A stretch of 64,000 nucleotides of DNA from Lanius collurio. Its lineage: Eukaryota; Chordata; Aves; Passeriformes; Laniidae. Position numbers and translations under genes: made by a program. The stretch covers positions 5,277,286 through 5,341,285 of the forward strand of contig JACBWW010000039.1 in the NCBI GenBank assembly GCA_020086605.1. Reading direction: 5' to 3'. The notes under the pieces were generated by a model that worked only from the letters and a program-made list of their open reading frames with translations, was not told the DNA's origin and ran no database searches. Shown piece by piece: positions 1 through 11,569 of this stretch; position 1 is the first letter of the stretch, and each line of letters opens with the position of its first letter.

Positions 1-3000
1 TTCCCGTGGCTCTGGTCTGTAGGATTAAGGAATCCTCACTGTGGTCTTGCTGAGCATGTTCCTGCACTTGGTTGGCCTTGTTATGACTTTATTCTCTTTT
101 GTCACAGCCCTGCAAAGCCCCTCACCCTAATTTAAACCACATGCACTGGGATGGTGTCATGCTTGGAAAGGAACCAAACAAGGCACGAGGGGTGGGCAGG
201 CCTCGCTTGTTTGAACAAACTCAGGGAAAACATTTCTGAGGGATCTTCCAGAAAACCACCCTTCCTGCAAGGCCTTGGGACTGAGGGTTCAGCCCCTGGA
301 TTATGCTGGCTCTCAGTTATCTCTGAGGGAAGAGCAACTCAGGAAAATTTGGAATTAAAATGAGCTCCATTCTTTCATTGCACACCCTTGGTTTTGGTTA
401 AGGAAACACACTCAGGTGTAACCACGAGCACCAGAGTGTTCACACACCTCTTACAAATGATCCTGTCCAGGGGAGATGGTGCTGGTAATTGTGCTGACAC
501 ATCTGATCGTGTGCCCCTCTGGTTCATAAAAACACACACGAATCCTCAGTGTTTGCTCTGTTTAAATTAGTAAAATAAATAGAAGTGTGAAGAAGGAAAT
601 TGGTGGTGGAGGAAATTAGGGGACTGATAATCCCTCCAGCTAAAGGGATGGGAAGGGAAAGAGTGTAATGTTTTAATTACCAGGTGTTAAATCATTATTT
701 CTAGAGTGATATCTACCACAGATATGTTTCTGAGGTCGTCCTGTTATTCAACCTTTAACAGTTGTTTCACCTTTTCTGAGCTTTTTGTCTGGATTTGTTC
801 TCATATCAGATTCTCCCTTAGTAAGGAATAAAACAGTTTTCAAGACACTATAAGTTTATTTGTGTAAGACACAGAAATTGGCTAGCATTTACATGTAAAT
901 ATATGTATTTATAGGGTATGTTACCTCTGTTTGATTAGTCACAAACAACAGTTAATTCCTGGCAGAGACATAGGAGAAATTCAGCAGGAGACATAGATTC
1001 TATTACTGGTAGAATTTTAACTTATACATTTTTGATGAAGTCTTTGTAGTTTAATAATAACAACCTTATATAAATCTAGTAAAATACATGTGGATTGTTA
1101 CCTTGAATTTGGTTATTTTTTGACTAAGCTCCTATAATACAACAAACCAGCAGGTAGATATTATATCATAATTAACATTATTTCTCATCCAAATTACCAA
1201 ATTTCAGTTGTGATTTTGCAGTTCTGTTACATTGAATATACCAAGATTTTTGACTCTTACGAACTCATCTTCTCATTTTAACCATTCCAGTTGCATGTCT
1301 TATGAAATGCTGGATGGTTTATGGTTACTTTTTCACTATTTTAAGCCAAATCTGTGTTTGTGTCTCTAGTTCTGGGATTTTATTGTGTTACCTTGCTACA
1401 TTCTAATTTGTACAACTTGCTTTATAGAAGTTGTTTTCTACAAATAAGTAGCTGTACCTTGATTTATATTAAGAACTCCTTGATTTTAGCTACAGAAAAC
1501 ATAGATTTCAGCCAGCAACATTTAATTCCTTGTCTGTAGCAGTCTTGAACTGGTTTGAAAAGATATTGAGATAGAATTTCCTCTCATTTTCAGTCATAAA
1601 TTTCAGTTTATTCCATAAGTTCCACCTTCATTGCTGCTGTTTGGGCTCAGGTTTTAATCCCTCCCCCCAGCTCTGTCATTGCAGAACCTGCAGATAGATG
1701 AGAACAAGCTGCTTGCAATGGTCAGGCCTCTAAAATCTGCTGAAATCTGCTCAGGGGCCAGCAAAACTTTAAAGTATCTTTGATTTTATGGGGAAAAAGA
1801 CTAAAAGACTGCTGGTAGCACCCCATTTGGCATTAGGGAATTGAGTTTTCTGCTTCTAACAGTTCTTCAGAACAATCAACAAAACTTTTAAGGGGTGATC
1901 CCACCACAGAAAGAGGGAGATTTGCTTTTGGTGTAAATTAAAGCCTGTTTTGACTCAGTGCAAACAAGGAAGAATTCCACTGCTGTCAGTGGATTTCTGT
2001 CATTACAAAGCAGGTCAGGGGAGCCCCACTGTGCTCTCCAAGAGCCATGAACACAAGGCATGGCACTGTAGTGCTTCTTCACTGCCTCTGCCAAATTTTA
2101 ATGGCATTTCTTGGCAACTTGGGGAAACTGGATAGGGCTGAAGTTCCAAGAGGCACATTGTAATGGCTGCAAATGTTGTTTCTATTTGATATCTTCAGCA
2201 GGTACCCCCCAAAGAAATATTTTTGGCCGTAGTTTTCTGCCCTGATCACCAAGGAGCCATGGGGGCAGCTGTGGGGAAGACTGAGAAGTCTGAGCCCTCC
2301 TGCAAAGTGTTCCCAGCTGTGCAAAGCAGCAGCCCCAGAGCAATCCCAACACATGGAAAAGGGGGACCTTGTTTCCTGGAGTGTGTTTGGGTTTTGTTTA
2401 TGCTTTTTTGTGACCCAGTAGATGCAGTAATTCAACATTACTTGTTCCAGTAGAATGTGCACAAGGAAAGAGCTGAAGATTTTTCTCAATGAGTATTAAA
2501 TCCCCTTTTCTGTATTCTCCAAAAGGCTTTGTTGGCAGGTTTTTTTCTGGCTAAACATAGAATTATTGGCTATGTATTAGCCACAGATGTGCTCCCTGAT
2601 ACCCAGATTTGACTCCACTGGGTGCAGTGGGTGGGATGATCAAATAGAAGAATTGAAGAATTCTTGGGCATCTCAAGTTGTTTTCCAATAAACTCCCAAT
2701 AAATGTTCTATTCCTAAGTGACCTAATCCTCCTTATGTCAAGCTCAAAGCAAAAGTATGACAATAAAAACTCAAAACACTTGATTTTGTTACCCTGACAC
2801 TCCCTCTTCATTTCCTCTAAAGATGCATCTTTCAGCCAATTTGCTTTTTGTTCCTAAATCTCTCTCCAGATCCAGCCCATAGCATAGCTATATACTTTGG
2901 TTAATTTTCAGATGGCAAGGCTCTATTTTCATTTATGTCCACACTTGTGTGTGCAGTTGCTATTGCCTTACATCAGAGCTTTGTCCAAAATGGTGATTGC

Positions 3001-6000
3001 ACACATCTGCTCCAGGGCTCCTGCCATGCACTCACAGCAGTGACCAGGGACAGCTTGGTTATTCCCACCTCTCTTTGGCACAAATCCTATCTGCAATTAA
3101 GCAAAGGTTTAAAAAATGCTATTAGTTCCGCCTCAGCTTGATGTATAGCTGGTCTTAACACTGAATTGGAGAAGATAAAGTATAAATTGAATATTATTCA
3201 TTTTATTCCAAGGAAAGTGTGGCTTGTTAGGATGAAGGGTGAAGAAGGAAATTTTAAACTTGAATCTTGAGGCCTTGTCTCTGCTTTATGTACTTGAAAC
3301 TACATAAATTGAAAATACTTGTGTGTACTTGAAATGCACTTGAAAGTTCCCAGAGCAGTTTTCACAGAAATGGAGTTTTGACAACATTATCTTTGCCAAC
3401 ATTTTATTTCCCTGAGACGTTGTACGAAGTGTTTTTAGTTGCCACTGTCTGCCACAAGAGTGGTTCTGTTTCAGTGGCACTGGAGTCATTTGTGAGTGTT
3501 GGAATGAAATGCTTGGTGTAAAAACAAGATTTGACACCAGTCAAATTCGTCACCCCCTTGTTTGGAGTGTGGTTGTTGCCGGCTCAGGCTCACTCAGGGT
3601 ACAGGCAGAAAATGCCTCTGAGGTGCCCAGTGCTTCACCAACCTGGAGCAACTCATGAGCTGGTTCTGACTGCATGGAATTGGGAATTTTCTGTCTGTTT
3701 TGACAAGGATAATCTGAGTTTTAGCAAAGATATTCTCATGCCACCAGACTTGCATAAACTGAGGGTGTTTTCTGTAAACATTCCATAGCAATTGTCTCTG
3801 TTGCAGTCTGTAGGAAGCTCTGTGTGTTACACCTTTTCTTGCTTGAAGCAGTTCTGGTGAGGAAATGGTGTGGTTTAAGTATTTCTATGTGTTGGGAGGG
3901 TGGGATATTTTGCTTAATGCCCTTTATGTTGGCTGAATTGTCCTGTGACATCTGTAGATGAAGAAAGTTTCATTTTCAAACTCGTAGCTTTAGCTGGCAA
4001 GCCCAACAGCTGATATTTCTGTGTCTGCTTTGAACCATGGCCATCCAAGAGGCTCCAAAGAGCAGCTGGTTATCAGTGGGGTACCTTTTCTATAGGCACA
4101 GGGTTCACAGGAGCTGTTTCTACCTCCAGAGAGGTTTCCTAGTGCACTTTGCATGGTGGTCCTTATCACATGAACATGAGCCAAAAGATTTTCCATGAGG
4201 TGGTTTTGGTGGTCAGAGCTTTCCCTGGGGTCTCGTGTGAGACAGGGAGGTTGGTGCTCATCCTGCTCTCTTTGCTCATTGCTGGGAATGAAGGGGTGAG
4301 ACCACTCCAGCATTAGCACTGATTCTGAACAATTGGTAATTACAGACAAAAAGCCTGAAAATGGAGTTCTGCAATTATCAATATTTCACTGATAATCTGC
4401 CAGAAAAAAAGAGAACTCTTACACCATTTTCAGTAGATGCCAACTAATTTAAGAGCCTGATCCCATGCTGTGCTGGAGCCAGAAAATGTAGTAATCAGAG
4501 CAAGGACAATCTCTGTCACTTCTGTTTCCCAGCTGCTTCTCTTGCAATGTAAATGGCAATACAGAATTTCCCTGCAAAGGCTGAAATCCAAATAATTATC
4601 TGGATTATTATATATCCCAGCCTCTCTGTGACTTCAAATCTCATCAGCACTCAAGAATGAAAGTTGTTTGTTTCAGGCTGTGTATCCTCACCCCCTAAAA
4701 GAAAGCACCAAAATCATGAACAAATCACCTGCCTGTCACCAGAGGAGATCACCAAAACTTCTGAGAGGTGGCAAAAGCCACTTAACAGTTAGAAACAGCA
4801 ATTGCTAGAAAAGATCTGACACTGAACTTGAAAACAGTCCAGACTCAAGCTCCCAGGCTGCCCATTCCAAGTGGGCCTGGTTGTTTTCACTGCAGAACAA
4901 TGGAAATTAGAGGTAATGGAAAGTTCCTGTACAACAGAACCATGGAGGGTCTCATTGCACCTGCACGCTCCTTCTCTGTCTGTGGGTCTGTTCTTGTAAA
5001 AGGTAACGTGGAAATGTTGTAGGGAAAGGTAGAAAAGACAATGTTACAAAAAAGTTCCAGTTGTCATGGTCCTAAGTGGGATGGAGCTGCTGTGCCAAGA
5101 AATGGGGAAGGAGTTTTGAAGAGTTTGAATATTTTATCATCCCAAGCAATGGTTGATCTGTGAGTCAAAACACAAAGGCCTTTTTTTTTTTTTGGTAGCT
5201 TGTTCCAAGAGCTAGAACTGTATATTGACTTCTGGGCCCTTTTGATCTCTGGAAAGGTTCAGCTCCACACTGTGCAGGCAGCTCTTCCTTCATTGCAGAC
5301 TAAACTGAAGCCTGAACAAAGGTGTCCTCTTTGAATCTGGATTCCCTTTTGGTCTCTGGGGCAGCTCCCTTTGTCAGTGTCCTTGTCAAATCCTCCTTCA
5401 CACTTCAAAACCTTACAAAGCCACTGAGTGTGTGAGCCTTCCCCTCATGGATGGGCTGGAGAGCAGAAGTGCTCCCGTGTGTCAGGGGGACTCTGGACTG
5501 GTGCTGTGGACTTCCCTGGCTCACCTGGCAGCCTCTCCATCTTTAACTCTGGAGCTGGATTTTTCATGGTGTATTTTGGATAAAGCAGAAAGAAGTGGAG
5601 GAATGTCTAGAGATGTTGAAGCTTTGTGTCATTTGCTGAGGTGCTTGTATGCCTGATTAATTATTGCTTAATTATAAACCCTCAGGGTCATACTTTTCAC
5701 CAGCGAGAAGAAAATGTTATGCAGACTGCCAAGAAATATCAGATTTTCCATCCCAGCTGTTTTCTGATTAAATGGCTGTACCACGAATTTAAAAGAGCTG
5801 TTCAGCTGCACTTGGGGATGGCTTGCCTTTTGTTTATCCCTCTAATGTCATGCCAAACAGAACCTCTACTTTTCCTCTCTCTCAGCAGAGGATTTTTTGG
5901 TGTCTAGCACCGATGGATAGGTACAGCTGAAATGACACACTTGGTTTTCCCATTTTGCATCCCAGAATGTTGCTGTGCCCACTCCAGGGGGACAGCAATT

Positions 6001-9000
6001 CAGTAATACTCACACGATGTACTGGGCAAAGGAACAGTGAAATTCTTTCTTTTTTTCTTTTTCTATTTAAAGACAGAACAAAAGTGTTCAGAGAGCTTTG
6101 GAAGGGGTTTAGATGGCTAAAGTCATGGTGGTGCTCCTGTTCCTAATTTCCCAGGTCTTTTCAAAAGCATAGAAACTCAGTCCCTGACATTGTAGTTCAC
6201 AAACACCCTCAGGTCTGTTCTGATGCACTTGTTGAGAGTATTTTGGAGCCATGAGAAGCAGAGTTGCCATTGCCTGTGTGAAAAATAAACCCTGGGTTTG
6301 GTCTTGCCCTCTGCAGAGCTGCTCTGTGCGAGGTCTAAGGGGCAGTTTTGGTCCCAGGGCTCTTTTTGACACCATCTAAAATGAAGTTTGGAGTTTTGGT
6401 GACCCCTGGGCTGCTGAGGTAGAGAAGAGATTCTAACAAATTTAAAATAGTGACTGATGGAGAACTTGCAGGTGCCTACCAGAGCATGAAGCAAAACCAG
6501 AAAGGGTGATGTAAGACACTGGTTTGTGCAGGTTAAATGATCTTTGGTCTGTGGCAAGAAAGGAGCACATTAAACTGGAGATTCATCAACAGCAGAGTCA
6601 TTTAATAGGCATGCCTATTAAATGTAAATACATATTTACTGCTGTTTTGGCATTTGTCTCTGGCAGAGAAACGTCATAAATATGAAAGATATCCATGCCA
6701 AAAAAAAATTAGGGACCAGCAAGTGACCTGAGAATAGCACAGGTCAGAAATCTGGGTCTGAGTGACCTTTGAGGAGCTCCTGAAGTGCTGTGGGGTGTCT
6801 GGTTTGGAGAGTGGTGCCTGAGGGGAGCAGAGCTGTTTGTGAGAGGAAGGCACTGGACACACTGCTCTAAGCAGAGACAGGAGGTAGGAGAATTCCACAT
6901 TTAGACACTTTTGAAACTCCCTAAAATGCTGGTAGTTCTTCACTGGAAGAGATTCTTTAGGAGAGTCTCTATTGCTGCATATTGCAGAGTATTGTTGGGA
7001 TAAACACCTGCTCAAATTGTGCAGAGCTGCTCCAGTCCCACATCTGGGGGAAGCTCCATTTTCTGCCTACTGTGCAACCAGTTTGTGCTCAAAGGCAGCA
7101 TCACATTCCCACTAAAAGGCAGCATGAAGAAAGGTCTCATTTTTTTGTCCAGCTGTGCTTTATAGGCAACTTAATGGTCCAGAATGATGTTCACTTTGTC
7201 TTAGGACAGGAAACAAAGAGTGTTGTTAGATCTGTGCTTGTTAGGAAGTGCTGGCCCATGTCACTGACCTGTATCATTTAAACTGAGCAGTTGGAGTGGG
7301 TGTCCTAAAGGTATCAAAAACAGGGGGACACCTGACTTAATGAGCAAAACTCAACTGTTTCCAGAAAACCTCTCTCTACTCTTTGTCTCCAGCTGGAGGG
7401 GAAGTTTGACCTTTGCAGACTGGCACAGGCTGTGATGAATACACATGTGCCAAGGGCAATTCAAGCTACTGCAATTTCTTGTTTGGAGGATTTAATGCAG
7501 AGCTGTGTTTGAGATCTGGTACCTCCACTGTCAGAGGGTCATCAACAACCTGAGTCTCCTGGGAGAAAAACCAAAATATCCCAGCAGCCAGCTAGTCTGG
7601 TCCAAATGTTTTATTTACTTGTTTATTTGAATTTTCCCCCTACTCCTTGAAATGTGCCCTGGACTGAATTATTTGGGGGTTTAGATTCAAAATTTTTTGC
7701 TGATATTCACTAGATATGACAATTCCCAGTCTGTTCTCTGTGCTGCCATGTTTAGTCACCTTGCCAAGCACCTTCTTTCTTCTATTCAAATCTGGTAAGG
7801 TCTTCAGACAAAAATCTTCTGTCAGTACTTCAGGGTGAGCTTTACTCACAGGTGTTTGCCTGGAAACTCTTAGCAGGAGAGTCGTGTTTGCTATGGGAGA
7901 GGAGAAACCTCCTGCTGCTCACTGCAAACAATTAAATCCTCCTCTCTCTGCCCTTTAAAAGCATCGAAGTTCTCAGTGTTGGCTCCATTATTTGTCCTTA
8001 AGCCCCTGTCCCTGCCCTGCAGCTCGTTCTGAATTCAGCCACTCTGCTTCTCAGTACAGCAGCAGGACTGATGGAATACACTTGGATGTGTCAGCACAGG
8101 GAGCTGTTATTCCTGAGGGGAGAGCAAATTAAAAAAAAAAAGATAAATAAATTACTTCATTTCAAAACTAATACAAAGGGGTTTGAATCTCTACAATGAG
8201 CACTGGCACAGCTGGTTGCTGTTGTTCTATTTGAGCATTCTGTTCACCTCAGAGTTGAGTGAAATGATTTTGTTCTCATACCCGACTTTTTTTCTTTCTT
8301 AAATATTTATGCAATATTTTCTTCTTGGAAGAAAAAAACACTATTTTTGCATTAGAGGACTTTAAATTAACCTGTTCCCCCGACATATGAGCAACAGGCT
8401 CGTGGTTTCTTCCCCAAGAACTTAATCCTGCAAGCACAGCTCACATGGAGCAAGCCCTTAGTCACAGAACAGTTTGTTTTGACAGTCCTAAATGATCCAT
8501 ACGAGTCACCCTTGCTGTACAAGAATTAAGTAATGTCTCCATGTCAACACTTTGTAGAGAGCATGCTGAAGTTAATTTGCACCCCAGGTCAGAGCCCAGA
8601 TTCTTTCAAAAGAGTGACATTGAGCATAACTTGTTGGATTTCTGTAGACCTTGGCTGAGGTCTTGGCAGCCCCGTTTGTGTGAGTGTCCCGTACAGGACC
8701 AGTGTGAAACCAGAGCAGTGAGCTGTTCACAGGCTTTGGGCTTGACTTATGACTAGTCCCAGAAATTGTCCAAATTCATTTTAGCACTGTGCACATCAGC
8801 AAGTAAAGAGCTGTGACATTACCCATGGTAATTGGCATCACTTGTTTCTGATAGTTGGTATTTAAAAGATAAATAAAATCCCCCCCAACACCCTTGGTTT
8901 CAGTATGCTGCCTGTGACATGGGAGATCCACATCTATTCTTGCACTTCCCTGCTTTTGCTCTCAAAATATAAAGCCAGAAACTTCATGTGATGACAACTC

Positions 9001-9551
9001 TGTGCAGAAAGTGGATCAATGACAAACATCACTTTATTTTCCTGTCATTTACCCCTTTAGAATGATGCTTAGAATTAGCATGCAATCAAGTATTATCTTC
9101 AAGAGAAAAAATAATTGTGCAGAGTCAGATCTTGCTCTTTTTATATGAATCATCCTTAATTGCCTGCACTCAACAGAGGACAATTTAATTTGTATGGAAA
9201 TAGAGAAGATTTCAAAGGGAGAATAGTGTTAGCTATAAACAGCTTCTTGATGGAGCCATGATGGACCAATATCAACAGAGCCAATTCCAGCTGCTGGTTA
9301 TTTCAAATTTATCTAGCAAAACAGAAGAGACCTGCAAAGGGACACATTAAGACCCATCTTATTATACTCTGCATAGGGTTTTTAATACCAAAAGAAATTA
9401 ATTGTAGTTGTGATTTTGCTCAGCCATTGTTCCTCTGTTTCTAGGGAAACTGGCATTTTCTTCCTTCATTTTGTTATTGCAATAGCATGGCAGTTATCTG
9501 AGGTCTTTGTAACTCAGCCTGGTGATTTAGATGGGAACTTGCTGGAGAGAT
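1..9551. other. Intergenic DNA, no gene recognised
   Basis: I see no coding exon, RNA gene or clearly identifiable transposon in this stretch. Open frames are short (all under 140 codons), occur on both strands and lack family motifs. Base composition is AT-rich with short homopolymer runs, for example a T run near 5,180 and an A run near 8,130. It may contain conserved regulatory elements of the neighbouring developmental block, but nothing in the sequence alone lets me point to one. Confidence 0.6.
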
Positions 9552-9609
9552 TAGCCCCAATTTTTTTCTTACTACATTTTTAGCCCCAATTTTTTTCTTA
9601 CTACATTTT
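9552..9609. repeat. Perfect 29-bp tandem duplication
   Basis: Two adjacent identical 29-base copies (9552-9580 and 9581-9609), each beginning TAGCCCCAA and ending CTACATTTT. Identity is complete, so the duplication is recent or polymorphic. The second copy contains the stop codon (9601-9603, minus strand) of the open frame that runs up to 10,050. Confidence 0.95.
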
Positions 9610-11569
9610 TATCAGTACTTTCCATGTAGAGTTTGAGGCTGTAGGGATTGGTGATCCTATTCCACAGGGTTGGAACCCAAACTGACAACTGTGGTTGTCT
9701 TCTGTGGTATTTGCAGCCTTGCTGCTTCCAGCTGCAGCCACACAAAGGGGCTTCCCCAAGGCCATCTGGTTCATGGCAGAGATGATAATCAGGACCTTCA
9801 TCCTGTCAGAAATCCTCTTTGGTGCTTTCCTTCCTCTGTACATAAAATTTGTCACAAGCATAAAATTATACCACTGTGAGATGGGAGTAGCTTCAAAAAA
9901 AATACTGAAAACTGTGCTTGAAAAAGGGAGTAAAGAACATCCCTTCTGCCATCTGTGAGGTGGGAGGGTTGACCCTAAAAATAAAGCAGTGCTGATGCTA
10001 CTGCTTGCTAGGGCTGCAGGTGGGCTGTTGTGCTTTTCTTTTGTGGCCATCCAAGAGCTGCAATTCCTTGGGGAAAGGGAGGCTTTGTTATGAGAAGCAA
10101 TCCCAGGGAGTCACTTTTTCCAAAAGGTACCTTGTACTTGCTCTCAGATTGTTGCACTGTGTGGTGATGAATAACACTTGGAAGCAGATGTCAAAGGCAT
10201 CAGTGCTCAGTGGAAATAGTACATTTTTTCCATTTTATGTCTAGTTTAGACTATATTAAGGAGGAGGGAAAAAATTTAAAAGCTGAAAACATGTTGAAAC
10301 AAGTTATGGTTGTAACAGAACTGACGACAGCCAGGAAATTCCAAGTTAGGGTCCTCACTCCATCCTCCCTCAGAATAAGAGTTCAACATCCAAGCCCTTG
10401 GGTTAGTGCTGGTCACAACAGCTTCAGCCTTGTTATTTGCTACTATGTGTGTGCCTGTTTGGTGCTGGCTCTTTTCCTCTTTTCTTTTGATCTTTCATAA
10501 AAATTTATAAAGTCCCTGTTCTGCACCATGTGCCTTCATACCAGCTCAAAGCTGTTAGGTAACTATGAACTCTATAAACACTGATCTAAAATGCTCTGTG
10601 TCCCAGAAAGGTCACAGAAGGTTTGTTCTAGAGGCAAGAATGAACACAAATATGAACTTCTATCACTGTTTATTAAAGCATGTGATATTCACATAAACAT
10701 TGCAATATTTTCTTTGCATGTGTTAGTAATAAAAACATTCTGTATTACTAAACTATGAATATTTAAATCATGTCATGTTGGTTTTTCTTGAAGGTAATAT
10801 CAAATATTATTCTGCCCAAATGTTGACAATAAAAGCTGCTCTGACTGGGTTAGCTTTGATGGCAAAGAGCAGTTCCATGTAGAGACACAGGGAGGCACAG
10901 GCCAGGTTAGCCATTAATAAATTCAGTATAACCATGCCAGCCTTGATGGCCATGCTCTGTTTACCCTGCTGCTCTGATGTGGCTGGATTGTGCATTTCTG
11001 CCATTTGTTAGATTTGGGAAGGTGATAAGATCTGGGGCCTTACAGATCATCAGGACTGCAGTCAGAAGTGGGCTCCTGTGGTCACCTACAGCAGTTATGG
11101 ATCACAGGGCTTAATCCTCACTGAACAGGAGGAATCCTGATCTTACAGTTTCCACTGATTCATCATAGTCTGTCTTCACTTATTCCAATAGTTGGTAACC
11201 AGAGTGTCTAAATTTGCTCCTTAACTCCCACTCTGTATTTGTGCCCACTGGACTTAAAAGCATTCTTGTCTCTAGACTGAAATGTTCCTCTTCTTGGATT
11301 TCTTCTCTATTTTTAGGTACCTAAAAAGTTAGCACAGAATCCTCTCCTTAATAAGTTAAACCTGTGTTACTCCTACACTCCTTTACCTGGGAGAAATTTA
11401 ATTTTTAATCCTGAATCAAACTGAATAACATCAAGGCAGATTTTGTTGATACCACATTTTGAGGTGGTGCCTGCAGCAGTACCATACCCAGAGATGATGC
11501 AGCCACACTTCCCATATGGGATATGCCACCCTTGGGAGCTCTTGATTTCTGGGTTATCCAGTGGGATGC
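9601..11569 (-). pseudogene. Candidate CD20/MS4A-like tetraspan fragment (hypothesis)
   Basis: Three exon-like segments lie in gene order on the minus strand. Segment A (11,569-11,387) is flanked by CTACAG and GTAAAG splice signals. It carries P-x-x-G then I-I-S-G, A-A and S-K-C, spaced as in the second membrane segment of MS4A proteins. Segment B (10,973-10,846) follows an ATCAG acceptor in the matching phase; it is strongly hydrophobic around residues resembling K-A-G-M-V-I-L-N-L-L. Segment C (9,873-9,601) follows a CTCACAG acceptor and encodes a hydrophobic stretch starting M-K-V-L-I-I-I-S-A, like the fourth MS4A segment, before a stop. Against this: no first membrane segment or start exon was found, segment A has charged residues inside the membrane span, and the donor of segment B (GTCAGA) is weak. 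Chance hydrophobic frames are a real alternative. If genuine, it is more likely a decayed copy than a working gene. Confidence 0.2.
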
